The position numbers were made by a program, and so were the translations under genes. 64,000 nucleotides of DNA from positions 124,001-188,000 of the forward strand of contig NZ_JAMLDY010000005.1 in NCBI RefSeq assembly GCF_024211255.1, given 5' to 3'. The stretch's first letter is position 1. Each line of letters opens with the position of its first letter. The DNA comes from Sphingomonas liriopis (GTDB taxonomy: Bacteria > Pseudomonadota > Alphaproteobacteria > Sphingomonadales > Sphingomonadaceae). Under the pieces are notes generated by a model, which was not told where the DNA came from, did not search any database, and was given only the letters and a program-made list of their open reading frames with translations. Shown here one piece after another: positions 37,376 to 45,923 of the stretch.

Positions 37376-37463
37376 CCGTCATCCCAGCGCAAGCTGGGAT
37401 CTTGGCGTGGGGATCCGCGCCCCTGCCGCATGAGACCCCAGCGTGCGCTGGGGTGACGGTTGG
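37376..37463. repeat. Palindromic repeat pair in the ku-ligD gap
   Basis: Left unit ccgtcatcccagcgcaagct (37376-37401 region) and right unit gaccccagcgtgcgctgggg with tgacgg following (37433-37460) are inverted copies of a (cgtca)cccagcgc-gctgggg unit separated by ~30 bp. This is the same general kind as the units at 51271 and 54557, but a different sequence subtype. It fills the short space between ku and ligD. Confidence 0.75.
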
Positions 37464-37474
37464 GGGCGGGGGTG

Positions 37475-38365
37475 TCATGCCCGCTTCTTCGCCGCCGGCT
37501 TGCGGGGGGCGGCAGTCTTGGCGGGCGCCTTCTTCGCCGGGGCCTTCTTCGCAGGCGCCTTCGCCGGCGCGCCACCCGATTTCTCCATCGACTTCTTGAG
37601 CGCCGCCATCAGGTCGACGACGTTGCTCCCCGACTTGCCGCCGCCGTCGTCCTTCTCCTCGATCACCTTGCCCCCCTTCGCCTTGCGCTTGCGCTCGACC
37701 AAGTCCTTCAACGCATCGACGTAGCGGTCGTGGAATTCCTGCGGGTCGAAGCGGCCGCTTTTCTTGGCGATCAGCGCCTCGGCGAGGTCGAGCAGGTCGT
37801 CGTCGGGCTTCTGATCGGGGATTTCGCGGAAATAGCCCTGCGCCTTGTTGACCTCGTCGGCGTAGCGCAGCGTTTCGAGCACCATGCCGCGCCCGCACGG
37901 CTTCAGGCTGACGACATATTCGCGCCCCCGCATCGCGAGCTGGCCTAGCCCGACTTTCTTCGTCCGCCGCAGCGCCTCGCGCAGCACGATGAACGCCTCT
38001 TCGGCGAGGTCGTCGGCGGGGACGACGAAATAGGGCTTTTCGTAATATAGCACATCGATCTCGTGCGCGTCGACGAACTGGGTCAGCTCCAGCGTCTTCT
38101 TCGATTCGAGCTTCACCGCGTCGATCTCGTCCTGCTCCAGCAGCACGAACTCGCCCTTCGACACCTCGTACCCCTTCATGATCTCGTCGGTATCGACCGG
38201 CCCCACGCCGGTGACGACCTTCTCGTAATGGATCGGTTTGCCGCTGGGTTCGTGGATCTGCTTGAAGCTGACCGCCGCGCCGCTTTTGGTCGCCGAATAG
38301 ATTTCGACCGGGATCGACACGAGGGCGAGGCGGATCTGTCCTTGCCAATAGGCGCGTGCGGGCAT
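37475..38365 (-). CDS. ku: Ku protein for non-homologous end joining
   Basis: 296 residues. The Ku core (~1-235) has YWQGQIRLALVSIPVEIY and PIHYEKVVTGVGP at the N terminus, and FVDAHEIDVLYYEKPYFVVP and MVLETLRYADEV in the bridge and ring. The C-terminal ~60 residues are a Lys/Ala/Pro-rich tail (repeats of PAKKA) that binds DNA, as in many bacterial Ku proteins. It binds broken ends and recruits LigD, whose gene is downstream. Confidence 0.95.
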   Translation of the reverse strand: MPARAYWQGQIRLALVSIPVEIYSATKSGAAVSFKQIHEPSGKPIHYEKVVTGVGPVDTDEIMKGYEVSKGEFVLLEQDEIDAVKLESKKTLELTQFVDAHEIDVLYYEKPYFVVPADDLAEEAFIVLREALRRTKKVGLGQLAMRGREYVVSLKPCGRGMVLETLRYADEVNKAQGYFREIPDQKPDDDLLDLAEALIAKKSGRFDPQEFHDRYVDALKDLVERKRKAKGGKVIEEKDDGGGKSGSNVVDLMAALKKSMEKSGGAPAKAPAKKAPAKKAPAKTAAPRKPAAKKRA

Positions 38366-38430
38366 GTGCGAGTGTCTTTCCGTTGCGGAAGCGATTCAAT
38401 TCATGGGGGAAAGAGTCGTTCCGCGCGCAG

Positions 38431-38563
38431 TCCTCCCCGTCACGGGGAGGGGGACCGTTCGCGCAGCGAATGGTGGAGGGGGGCTTCCGCGAGCGGATCG
38501 TTGGAGGAAGCCCCCTCCGTCACCGCTGCGCGGCGCCACCTCCCCGTACCGGGGAGGATTTTT
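38431..38563. repeat. Palindromic element between ku and pdxH (same family as in ligD)
   Basis: About 133 bp. Left arm tcctccccgtcacggggagg and right arm ctccccgtaccggggaggat are inverted. It shares the 20-base core tggtggaggggggcttccgc with the element inside ligD (38471-38490 here). It lies upstream of both divergent genes (ku on minus, pdxH on plus), so it occupies their promoter region. Confidence 0.9.
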
Positions 38564-38595
38564 ACTTGGGTCCAACATGCGCTACAGCGCCGCGC

Positions 38596-39174
38596 ATGGC
38601 CGACGATCCCTTCGCGCTGTTCGATGCCTGGTACGCCGAAGCCAGGACGAGCGAACTCAACGATCCCAATGCGATGGCGCTCGCCACCGTCGATGCCGCG
38701 GGACAGCCGTCGGTGCGGATGGTGCTGCTGAAGGGCCATGGCCCCGACGGCTTCGTCTTCTACACTAACCGCGAGGGCCGCAAGGCCGCCGACCTCGCCG
38801 CCGTGCCCAAGGCGGCGCTGCTGTTCCACTGGAAGTCGCTGCGCCGGCAGATTCGCATCGAGGGGCCTGTGAGCCTCGCCTCAGACGCCGAATCCGACGC
38901 CTATTTCGCCAGCCGCGGTCGCGATTCGCAGCTCGGCGCTTGGGCGTCCGACCAGTCGCGCCCCCTCGCGGATCGCGAGACGTTCGAAGCGCGGTTCGAC
39001 GCGGCCAGGGCGCGGTTCGAGGGGCGCGACGTCCACCGGCCGCCGCATTGGGGCGGCTATCGCGTCACGCCCGAGCGAATCGAATTCTGGCAGGACCGCG
39101 CCCACCGCCTGCACGAACGCCGCCTGTTCACCCGGACGCACGACGGCTGGGACGAAGGGCTGCTGTTCCCATGA
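38596..39174 (+). CDS. pdxH: Pyridoxamine 5'-phosphate oxidase PdxH
   Basis: 192 residues. The flavin- and PLP-binding split-barrel fold is recognised by PSVRMVLLKGHGPDGFVFYT and the following REGRKAADL, FHWKSLRRQIRIEG and the C-terminal HRPPHWGGYRVTP. It makes pyridoxal phosphate from PNP or PMP. Slightly short of the usual ~210 residues because of a short N terminus. The ATG at 38596 starts right after the palindromic repeat. The stop overlaps the CDF gene start (ATGA). Confidence 0.95.
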   Translation: MADDPFALFDAWYAEARTSELNDPNAMALATVDAAGQPSVRMVLLKGHGPDGFVFYTNREGRKAADLAAVPKAALLFHWKSLRRQIRIEGPVSLASDAESDAYFASRGRDSQLGAWASDQSRPLADRETFEARFDAARARFEGRDVHRPPHWGGYRVTPERIEFWQDRAHRLHERRLFTRTHDGWDEGLLFP

Positions 39175-40124
39175 CCCGCGACGAACAGCGCCGGTTCCTG
39201 CCGCTGGCGACGCGCGCCGCGCTCGCCAGTGTGGCGATGGCGTGCTTCCTGCTCGCCTTGAAGGGCTTCGCGGCGTGGCGGAGCGGATCGGTGGCGATGC
39301 TCGGCAGCCTCGCCGATACCGCGCTCGACCTGCTTGCCAGCCTCGTCACGCTGTATGGCGTGCGGCTCGCCGCGACGCCCGCCGATCACGACCACCGCTT
39401 CGGCCATGGCAAGGCGGAGGCGCTCGCGGCCTTGTTCCAGGTCGCGCTCATCACCGCGTCGGCGGGCGGCATCGCCTGGCGCGCGATCGCCGCGCTGGGC
39501 GAGAACGGCCCGACCGCCGACGCCGATTTCGGCATCCTCGTCTCGGTCATCGCGATCGCCGCCACCGCGGTCCTGCTCTGGTATCAGCGCACGATCATCC
39601 GCCAGACCGGATCGGTCGCGATCATGGCGGACAACGTCCATTACCAGTCCGACGTGCTGCTCAACGGATCGGTGATCGTCGCGCTGGTGCTCGACCAGTA
39701 TCTCGGCTGGCACAAGGCCGATCCGATCCTCGGCATCGCCATCGCGCTGTGGCTGGCGTGGGGCGCGTTCCAGGCATCGTCGAACGCGATCGACCAGCTG
39801 ATGGACAAGGAATGGCCCGAGGATCAGCGTGCCGCCTTCCTCGACGTCGCCGCGCGGCAGCCGGGGTTGAAGGGCATCCACGATTTCCGCACGCGCCGCT
39901 CGGGCAGCCACGATTTCGCGCAATTTCACATGGAGGTCGACCGCAACCTCACCGTCCACGACGCGCACGAGATCGTCGAGGCGGTCGAGCGCGACCTGCG
40001 CCGGACCTTCCCCAAGGTCGAGGTGCTGATCCACCTCGATCCCGAAGGCCATGTCGACACCGACAATCCGCTGGTCGAGGCGGACGTGACGCCGCACTGG
40101 TTCGGCAAGAGAGTGAGCTATTGA
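39171..40124 (+). CDS. Cation diffusion facilitator (FieF-like) metal exporter
   Basis: 317 residues. Six spans in the first ~215 residues. The metal site motifs are DTALDLLASL and HDHRFGHGKAEALA in spans 2-3, and DNVHYQSDVLLNG in span 5. The cytoplasmic C-terminal domain (~220-310) contains HDFRTRRSGSHDF and HLDPEGH. It exports Fe, Zn or related divalent ions. Overlaps pdxH by ATGA and the next gene by TGATG, so the three are one operon. Subtype by family resemblance only. Confidence 0.92.
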   Translation: MTRDEQRRFLPLATRAALASVAMACFLLALKGFAAWRSGSVAMLGSLADTALDLLASLVTLYGVRLAATPADHDHRFGHGKAEALAALFQVALITASAGGIAWRAIAALGENGPTADADFGILVSVIAIAATAVLLWYQRTIIRQTGSVAIMADNVHYQSDVLLNGSVIVALVLDQYLGWHKADPILGIAIALWLAWGAFQASSNAIDQLMDKEWPEDQRAAFLDVAARQPGLKGIHDFRTRRSGSHDFAQFHMEVDRNLTVHDAHEIVEAVERDLRRTFPKVEVLIHLDPEGHVDTDNPLVEADVTPHWFGKRVSY

Positions 40125-40921
40125 TGCGCATCCCGTTCAGCCAGATCGACGCCTTCGCCACCACGCCCTTCACCGGTAATCCGGCGGCGGTGATGCCGCT
40201 GTCCGCGTGGCTGCCCGACGACGTGCTGCAGCGAATCGCCGCGGAGAACAACCTGTCGGAAACCGCCTTCCTGCTGCCCGATGCGACCGGCGAGGCGGAT
40301 TTCGAGCTGCGCTGGTTCACCCCCGACCACGAGGTCCGGCTATGCGGCCATGCGACGCTGGCGAGCGGCCATTTCGTGCTGTCGTCGGGCAGCGACGCCT
40401 CGCAGGTCCGCTTCCGCACCCGCCGCGCCGGCGTGCTGACCGTGACGCGCGACGGCAGCGGCTATGCGCTGGCGCTGCCCGCCTGGAAGCCCGATCCCAA
40501 GCCGCTGCCGCAGGTGGTCGCCGCGCTCGGCGTCACCGATGTGGTGGAGACGCTGTGGCGCGAGGGTGGCTATGGCGTGATCGTCCTCGGATCCGAAGCC
40601 GCGGTTCGCGCGGTGCAGCCCGATTTGCGCGCGCTGGCGAAGACGGGCGATCACCAGGCGATCGTCACCGCGCGCGGCGACACGGCGCAGGTGGTCACCC
40701 GCATGTTCGCCCCCGGCGCGGGGGTGGACGAGGACCCCGTGACCGGATCGGCGCATGCGGTGATCGTCCCCTATTGGGCGGAAAAGCTCGGCACCGACCG
40801 CTTCACCGCCTTTCAGGCGAGCCGCCGCGGCGGGGCGCTGACCTGTACGCTGGAGGGGAATCGCGTGGTCCTTGGCGGTGGCTGCGTCACGGTGATCGAA
40901 GGCACGTTCCTGCTGCCCTGA
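40124..40921 (+). CDS. PhzF-family isomerase/epimerase-like protein
   Basis: 265 residues. PhzF fold: FSQIDAFATTPFTGNPAAVM at the N terminus, catalytic-Glu region ENNLSETAFLLP, WFTPDHEVRLCGHATLAS, and GAGVDEDPVTGSAHAVIVPYW in the C-terminal half. Known members isomerise or epimerise small molecules; many have unknown substrates. It ends the pdxH operon. A strong hairpin follows. Confidence 0.92.
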   Translation: MRIPFSQIDAFATTPFTGNPAAVMPLSAWLPDDVLQRIAAENNLSETAFLLPDATGEADFELRWFTPDHEVRLCGHATLASGHFVLSSGSDASQVRFRTRRAGVLTVTRDGSGYALALPAWKPDPKPLPQVVAALGVTDVVETLWREGGYGVIVLGSEAAVRAVQPDLRALAKTGDHQAIVTARGDTAQVVTRMFAPGAGVDEDPVTGSAHAVIVPYWAEKLGTDRFTAFQASRRGGALTCTLEGNRVVLGGGCVTVIEGTFLLP

Positions 40922-40934
40922 CACCTCCGGCTCG

Positions 40935-40966
40935 TTCGCCATCCTCGCAGAGGCGAGGATGGCGAA
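40935..40966. terminator. Possible terminator hairpin after the PhzF gene
   Basis: A perfect 14-bp stem (ttcgccatcctcgc / gcgaggatggcgaa) with a 4-base loop, starting 13 bases after the PhzF stop. No T-tract follows, so it may only pause transcription or protect the message. Confidence 0.5.
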
Positions 40967-41077
40967 GAGTAAGGGTTTGAATCGGCCCTTCCCCGCTTCC
41001 GCCCAATTTGTGTTGCTTCGCAGCACGCAAGCGTAGACGGTGCCGGTTCGGTTCAACGGGGTGACACGCTGACAGCG

Positions 41078-43552
41078 ATGGCGACGCAGGCTGCGCCCTT
41101 ATTCGATGCGGCGACGCATGCCCGGCGGTGGATCGCCGATTATTGCGCGCGCACCGGCGCGGGCGACGTGCTGTGCGGCAGCGACGATCCCGCCTGGGCC
41201 GCGATGTTCGAGGAACTCGCCACGGTCGCCTCCGACGATCTCGACCATGTCCGCGAGCGCGTCCGCCGCCATGCCGCCGACATCGGCATGGGGTTCCGCA
41301 TCATCGGCGAGGCGGACGAACGCCCCTGGCCAGTCAGCCCGGTGCCGCTGCTGATCGAGGCGCAGGAATGGGCGCAGATCAGCCGCGGCGTCGTCCAGCG
41401 CGCCGAGCTGATGGAGACTGTGATCGCCGATCTCTACGGCCCCGGGATGCTGGTCGAGCGCGGGCTGATCCCCGCCGCGCTGGTCACCGGCAGCCCCTAT
41501 TTCCTGCGACCGATGGTCGGGCTCGAGCCGCCGGGCGGCAAGCACCTGCATTTCATCGCGATCGACCTGGGGCGTGGGCCGACCGGCGAATGGCGCGTGC
41601 TCGCCGATCACCTGCGCGCGCCCGCCGGCGCCGGCTATGCGCTGGAGAACCGGCTGGCGGTCAGCCGCACATTGGGGGGCCTGCAGGCACGGATCAACGT
41701 CCAGCGCCATGCGCCGTTCTTCGCCGCGTTCCGCGCCGGCATCGCCGCGATGTGCCGTCGCGCCGAGCCGCGCATCGGGTTGCTGACGCCGGGGCGGTTC
41801 AACCCGAGCTATCCCGAACAGGCGCATCTCGCGCGCTATCTCGGGCTGCTGCTGGTCGAGGGCGCCGACCTCGCCGCGCTGGAGAACCAGCTGTACGTCC
41901 GCACGATCGGTGGCCTCAAGCGGGTGGACGCCCTGTGGCGACGGGTCGATCCGCGCATGCTCGATCCGCTGGCGTTCGATTCGCATTCGCAGATCGGCGT
42001 GCCGGGGCTGATCGACGCTTATGCCGCGGGCAATGTCGTGCTGTCGAACGCACCGGGCGCGGGGGTGCTCGAGGCGCCGGCGTTCGGCGCCTTCCTGCCG
42101 CAGCTGGCGACGCGATTGCTCGGCGAGAGCCTGCACCTGCCCAATATCGCGACCTGGTGGTGCGGCCAACCGTCCGAGCGCGCGCATGTCGAGGAGGACC
42201 TCGACCGCATGCTGATAGGCTCCGCCTTCGGGCCGGTGCCGCTGGGCCTGCCCGGCGGACGGACGATGCCGGGCGCGGAGCTCGACGCCGGCCAGCGCGC
42301 CGCGCTGCTCGCCGACATGGCGCGCCGGCCGCAGGATTATGTCGGGCAGGAAATCGTCCGCCTGTCGACGATGCCCGTGGTGATCGAGGACACGCTCGAG
42401 CCACGCCCGTTCACGCTGCGCGTCTTCGCCGCGCGCGACGCGAGCGGCGGCTGGACGGTATTGCCCGGTGGCTTCGCACGCATCGGCGAGGGCACCGATC
42501 CGCGCGCGAGCGTGCTCGGCGAGGGGCTGTGGTCGGCGGACGTCTGCATCCACGGCGCCGACACGGTCGAGCCGGTGTCGCTGCTCCCTGCCCCCGATTC
42601 GCACCACGTCCGCCGCAATCCGGGTACGCTGCCGAGCCGCGTCGCCGACAATTTCTATTGGCTGGGCCGCTATCTGGAGCGCGGCGAGGCGCTGCTCGCG
42701 GCGATCCGCGTCATGCTCGGCAATTCGATCGACGCCGATGGTGGTGCGGCGCTGTCGTCGGCCACCGTGGGGAAACTGGTCGGGCTGATCGCCGGCGGCG
42801 GTGCCGCGCCGCATCCCGCGTCGCTCCGCCGCAGCGACCTCACCGCCTTCGCGCGCACCGCGATGGAGGACGAAGGCTGGCATTCGATCGCGACGATCAA
42901 CCGCCTCGCGCGCGGCATCGGCGAAGGATCGCGCGACCGGCTGTCGGCGGACATGGTGCGGCTGCTCGAGGCGCCCTTCCCCACCCATCGCGGCATGCTC
43001 GATCGCGCGGGGTCGCTGCAGCGCCGCTATGTCGCGATCGCCGGGCTATCGGCGGAGCATATGGGGCGGACCGCGGCGTGGCGGTTCCACGACCTCGGCC
43101 GCCGGGTCGAGCGCGGCGTCGCGATGGCGCGCGCGCTGCGGGTGTTCGGTATGCCGGGGGCGACCGCGGACGACCTGTCGACCTTGCTCGACCTCGCCGA
43201 CAGCCAGATCAGCTATCGCCAGCGCTACCTGACGGGCATCGCGCGCGTGCCCGTCGTCGATCTCGTCGCGCTCGATCCGGGCAATCCGCGCAGCCTCGCC
43301 TATCAGGCGGAGCGGATCAACGCGCGGCTGCGCGACCTCCCCGTCCTGAGCGACGACGGCATGCCCGAGCCGCAGCAGGCGCATGGCCGAGAGTTGGCGG
43401 CGGCGCTGGCGATGACGACCGCGGCGACGCTCGACCCCGATACGCTCGGCGATATCGAGCGGCGGCTGGCGCAACTGTCGGAAGGGATCGCGCGCCGTTA
43501 TTTCCTGCAAGGCGCCGAGCCGCTGCGCGCGGTCGGGCTGACGCTGGCATGA
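41078..43552 (+). CDS. Circularly permuted ATP-grasp (COG2308) fused to alpha-E domain (COG2307)
   Basis: 824 residues. N-terminal ~1-480 is the circularly permuted ATP-grasp type 2 domain (EGADLAALENQLYVRTIGGL, FLPQLATRLLGESLHLPNI, PGGFARIGEG). C-terminal ~500-815 is the alpha-E domain (SRVADNFYWLGRYLERGE, HDLGRRVERGVAMARAL). These are usually separate neighbouring genes linked to a transglutaminase and sometimes a peptide-modifying role; here they are joined. The following transglutaminase overlaps it by ATGA. The family's substrate is not established. An acid-amine ligase/transglutaminase system is a reasonable reading. Confidence 0.92.
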   Translation: MATQAAPLFDAATHARRWIADYCARTGAGDVLCGSDDPAWAAMFEELATVASDDLDHVRERVRRHAADIGMGFRIIGEADERPWPVSPVPLLIEAQEWAQISRGVVQRAELMETVIADLYGPGMLVERGLIPAALVTGSPYFLRPMVGLEPPGGKHLHFIAIDLGRGPTGEWRVLADHLRAPAGAGYALENRLAVSRTLGGLQARINVQRHAPFFAAFRAGIAAMCRRAEPRIGLLTPGRFNPSYPEQAHLARYLGLLLVEGADLAALENQLYVRTIGGLKRVDALWRRVDPRMLDPLAFDSHSQIGVPGLIDAYAAGNVVLSNAPGAGVLEAPAFGAFLPQLATRLLGESLHLPNIATWWCGQPSERAHVEEDLDRMLIGSAFGPVPLGLPGGRTMPGAELDAGQRAALLADMARRPQDYVGQEIVRLSTMPVVIEDTLEPRPFTLRVFAARDASGGWTVLPGGFARIGEGTDPRASVLGEGLWSADVCIHGADTVEPVSLLPAPDSHHVRRNPGTLPSRVADNFYWLGRYLERGEALLAAIRVMLGNSIDADGGAALSSATVGKLVGLIAGGGAAPHPASLRRSDLTAFARTAMEDEGWHSIATINRLARGIGEGSRDRLSADMVRLLEAPFPTHRGMLDRAGSLQRRYVAIAGLSAEHMGRTAAWRFHDLGRRVERGVAMARALRVFGMPGATADDLSTLLDLADSQISYRQRYLTGIARVPVVDLVALDPGNPRSLAYQAERINARLRDLPVLSDDGMPEPQQAHGRELAAALAMTTAATLDPDTLGDIERRLAQLSEGIARRYFLQGAEPLRAVGLTLA

Positions 43553-44475
43553 CCGGCGGCATGACCGGCGGCATGATCGACTGCATGCTCTACGACATCC
43601 GCCACATCACGCGGTTCGATTATGGCGGCAACGTCAAGTTCGCGCGCTGCAATTTGCGGCTCAAACCGATCGACTGGCCCGGGCAATGCCTCGAGGATTA
43701 TGCGCTGACCGTCGAGCCGGTCGGCCGCACCAGCCCGGCGCGCGCCGAAGCGGGGCTCGCCAACGTCACCCGGCTGGTGATCGACACGCCGGTGCGCGAG
43801 CTGACGATCGAGAGTCGCTCGCGGATGCGCGTCGACCGGCTGGTGCCGGTGCCCTCGCCCGACGATCCGACGCTGGGCGAGATCGCCGCGCTCGCGCGGG
43901 CCAGCCGCGACCTGTCGGCGGCGAGTCCGGCGAACTACCTGTTCCCCTCGCCGCTGATCCCGCTCGACCACGCCATCGCCGCCTATTGCGCGCCCGACCT
44001 CGACCCCGACCGCGGCAGTCTGGAGGCGGGGATCGCGCTGGCGCGGCGGATTCAGGACGATTTCGATTTCGACGCGACCGCGACCTTGGTCGACACGCCG
44101 CCGCACGAGGCGTTCCTGCAGCGCAAGGGCGTGTGCCAGGACTTCGCGCAGATCATGATTACCGGCCTGCGCGCCGCCGGCCTGCCTGCGGCCTATGCCA
44201 GCGGCTATATCCGTACCATCCCACCGGAGGGGCAGCCGCGGCTGGTCGGTGCGGATGCGACGCACGCCTGGGTGCTATTGTGGTGCGGGCCGGTGCACGG
44301 CTGGGTCGGGCTCGATCCGACCAACGGCATCTGGATGGCGGGCGACCATATCGTCATGGCGGTGGGGCGCGACTATGCCGAGATCGCGCCGGTCGATGGC
44401 GTCGTATTGGGGTCGCAGGCGCAGCATATGGCGGTGAGCGTGGATGTGGCGCCGTTGGTGGGGGGGGCGATGTAG
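43549..44475 (+). CDS. Transglutaminase-like protease family protein
   Basis: 308 residues. The N-terminal beta domain (LYDIRHITRFDYGGNV) and transglutaminase core with Cys196 (KGVCQDFAQIM), His239 (ATHAWVLLW) and Asp256 (GLDPTNG). Partner of the ATP-grasp/alpha-E gene. The start has two copies of ATGACCGGCGGC followed by further in-frame ATGs (43549, 43561, 43573, 43585). The first overlaps the upstream stop and is used here; a later one is possible. Confidence 0.92.
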   Translation: MTGGMTGGMIDCMLYDIRHITRFDYGGNVKFARCNLRLKPIDWPGQCLEDYALTVEPVGRTSPARAEAGLANVTRLVIDTPVRELTIESRSRMRVDRLVPVPSPDDPTLGEIAALARASRDLSAASPANYLFPSPLIPLDHAIAAYCAPDLDPDRGSLEAGIALARRIQDDFDFDATATLVDTPPHEAFLQRKGVCQDFAQIMITGLRAAGLPAAYASGYIRTIPPEGQPRLVGADATHAWVLLWCGPVHGWVGLDPTNGIWMAGDHIVMAVGRDYAEIAPVDGVVLGSQAQHMAVSVDVAPLVGGAM

Positions 44476-44503
44476 CCTTCTGTTTACCGTCATCTCGACT
44501 TAC

Positions 44504-44605
44504 CGTCATCCCGACGAAAGTCGGGACCCATGGATGCGGTAGGCTGGCGTTATGCGCACCATCGGCCGTGCGCATCCATGGGTCCCGGCGTTCGCCGGGA
44601 TGACG
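44504..44605. repeat. Inverted repeat pair with compensatory changes
   Basis: Arms of 35 bp at 44504-44538 and 44571-44605: cgtcatcccgacgaaagtcg (left) and the complement of cgtcatcccggcgaacgccg (right), both running into cgggacccatggatgcg. Several differences preserve base pairing inside each arm's own small hairpin. It lies between the transglutaminase and the small convergent hypothetical gene and is likely transcribed into both. Confidence 0.88.
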
Positions 44606-44624
44606 AAATAGATGGAACGCCCCG

Positions 44625-44885
44625 CTACTTCGTCACCGCATTCTCGTTGCCGACCTTTTCGTCGGTATCGCCATCCCCCGGCCCGGAATAGTCCATGCCG
44701 CTCTGGCCACCGTGCCCCATGAAGCCGCCGCCGACATTGTCCTTCGACCCCTTGCCCGTATGCGGGTTGGGATAGGCACCGCCGTCGCTCTCGCCGCCGC
44801 TTTGCTTGCCCGACGGCTCCTCGACGCCGTCCTTCGTTTGCTTGTCGCCGCCCATCGCCTGCATCGGTTGTGTGTCGGTCATCAT
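44625..44885 (-). CDS. Small hydrophilic protein, probably stress-induced
   Basis: 86 residues (85 if the second ATG is used). Strongly hydrophilic and glycine-rich (GGGFMGHGGQSGMDYSGPGD), likely disordered. The ATG pair follows a GAGGAG ribosome-binding site. A GCAAC-N17-CGTT sequence (44904-44929, minus strand) one base from the EcfG consensus is well placed upstream. Divergent from dnaJ. Function unknown; resembles desiccation/stress-type small proteins in composition only. Confidence 0.7.
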   Translation of the reverse strand: MMTDTQPMQAMGGDKQTKDGVEEPSGKQSGGESDGGAYPNPHTGKGSKDNVGGGFMGHGGQSGMDYSGPGDGDTDEKVGNENAVTK

Positions 44886-44903
44886 GGCTCTCCTCGCCCA
44901 TCC

Positions 44904-44929
44904 AACGAAGCAGCGACCGATTGCGTTGC
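44904..44929 (-). promoter_or_regulatory. Probable EcfG-type general-stress promoter (one mismatch)
   Basis: On the minus strand: GCAAC, 17 bases, CGTT. The consensus for the alphaproteobacterial general-stress sigma factor is GGAAC-N16/17-CGTT. The -10 lies 19 bases before the ATG of the small hydrophilic protein. Confidence 0.5.
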
Positions 44930-44977
44930 GCCGCGCCCTCCCCCACATAGGCGCGTAATACACCTGACGGGGACCCA

Positions 44978-45916
44978 ATGGCCGATCCATATCAGACCCT
45001 GGGCGTCGCGCGCGGCGCGTCCGAGGCCGACATCAAGAAAGCCTATCGCAAGCTCGCCAAGGAGCTGCACCCCGACCGCAACAAGGACAACCCCAAGGCG
45101 TCGGAGCGGTTCAGCCAGGTCACCAACGCCTATGACCTGCTGACCGACAAGGACAAGCGTGCGCGTTTCGACCGCGGCGAGATCGACGGCGACGGCAACC
45201 CCGCCGCGCCGTTCGGCTATGGCGGCGGACGCGCCGGTGGCGCGCGCGGGGCGCCCGGCGGCGGCTTCAACAGCGCCGGGTTCGAATTCGGTGCCGGCGG
45301 CGACCCGGACATGAGCGATATCTTCGAAGGGTTGTTCGGCGGCGGTCAGACGCGCGGCGGCGGCTTCGCCAGCGGCTTCGGCCGGCGCCCGCAGCCCAGG
45401 GGCGCCAACGTCACCTATCGCCTGCAGGTGCCGTTCGTCGATGCCGCGACGCTGAGCCCGCAGCGCGTGACGCTGGGTGACGGCAAGACGATCGACCTCA
45501 AGCTGCCCGCCGGGGTCGAGACCGGCACGCAGATGAAGCTCGGCGGCAAGGGCGAGCAGGGTCCCGGCGGCGCCGGCGATGCGATCGTCGCGATCGAGGT
45601 GCAGGGCCACCGTTTCTTCACCCGCGACGGCGACGACGTGCGCCTCGATCTGCCGATCACGCTGCCCGAGGCGGTGGCGGGCGGCGCGGTGCGCGTGCCG
45701 ACCGTCGACAAGGCGGTGATGCTGACGATCCCGAAGGGCACGACCTCGGGCAAGACGCTGCGGCTGAAGGGCAAGGGCTTCCACAAGAAGGACGGCAGCC
45801 GCGGCGACCAGCTGGTGACGCTGATGATCGACGTGCCGGCGGATGATGCAGCCTTGCAACAGTTCGTCGCCGACTGGAGCGATGCGCGGAACCCGCGGGG
45901 CGCGATGGGCGTCTGA
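44978..45916 (+). CDS. DnaJ/CbpA-type co-chaperone (no zinc finger)
   Basis: 312 residues. J domain 1-70 with HPD (31-33), a Gly/Phe-rich linker (~75-130, FGYGGGRAGG, FEGLFGGGQT), and DnaJ C-terminal substrate-binding domains (~140-300, AIVAIEVQGHRFFTRDGDD) without the cysteine zinc finger of true DnaJ. It stimulates Hsp70 ATPase. Starts with a divergent neighbour. The YihY-family gene starts 7 bp after its stop. Confidence 0.92.
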   Translation: MADPYQTLGVARGASEADIKKAYRKLAKELHPDRNKDNPKASERFSQVTNAYDLLTDKDKRARFDRGEIDGDGNPAAPFGYGGGRAGGARGAPGGGFNSAGFEFGAGGDPDMSDIFEGLFGGGQTRGGGFASGFGRRPQPRGANVTYRLQVPFVDAATLSPQRVTLGDGKTIDLKLPAGVETGTQMKLGGKGEQGPGGAGDAIVAIEVQGHRFFTRDGDDVRLDLPITLPEAVAGGAVRVPTVDKAVMLTIPKGTTSGKTLRLKGKGFHKKDGSRGDQLVTLMIDVPADDAALQQFVADWSDARNPRGAMGV

Positions 45917-45923
45917 CCCGCCA

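Noticed and set aside
41099..42988. 629-codon minus-strand frame over the ATP-grasp gene
   Set aside because: Shadow of a recognised protein; no signal or motif of its own.
44497..44620. CRISPR-like array from repeated cgtcatc units
   Set aside because: Only two inverted copies, no direct repeats with uniform spacers, and no cas genes.
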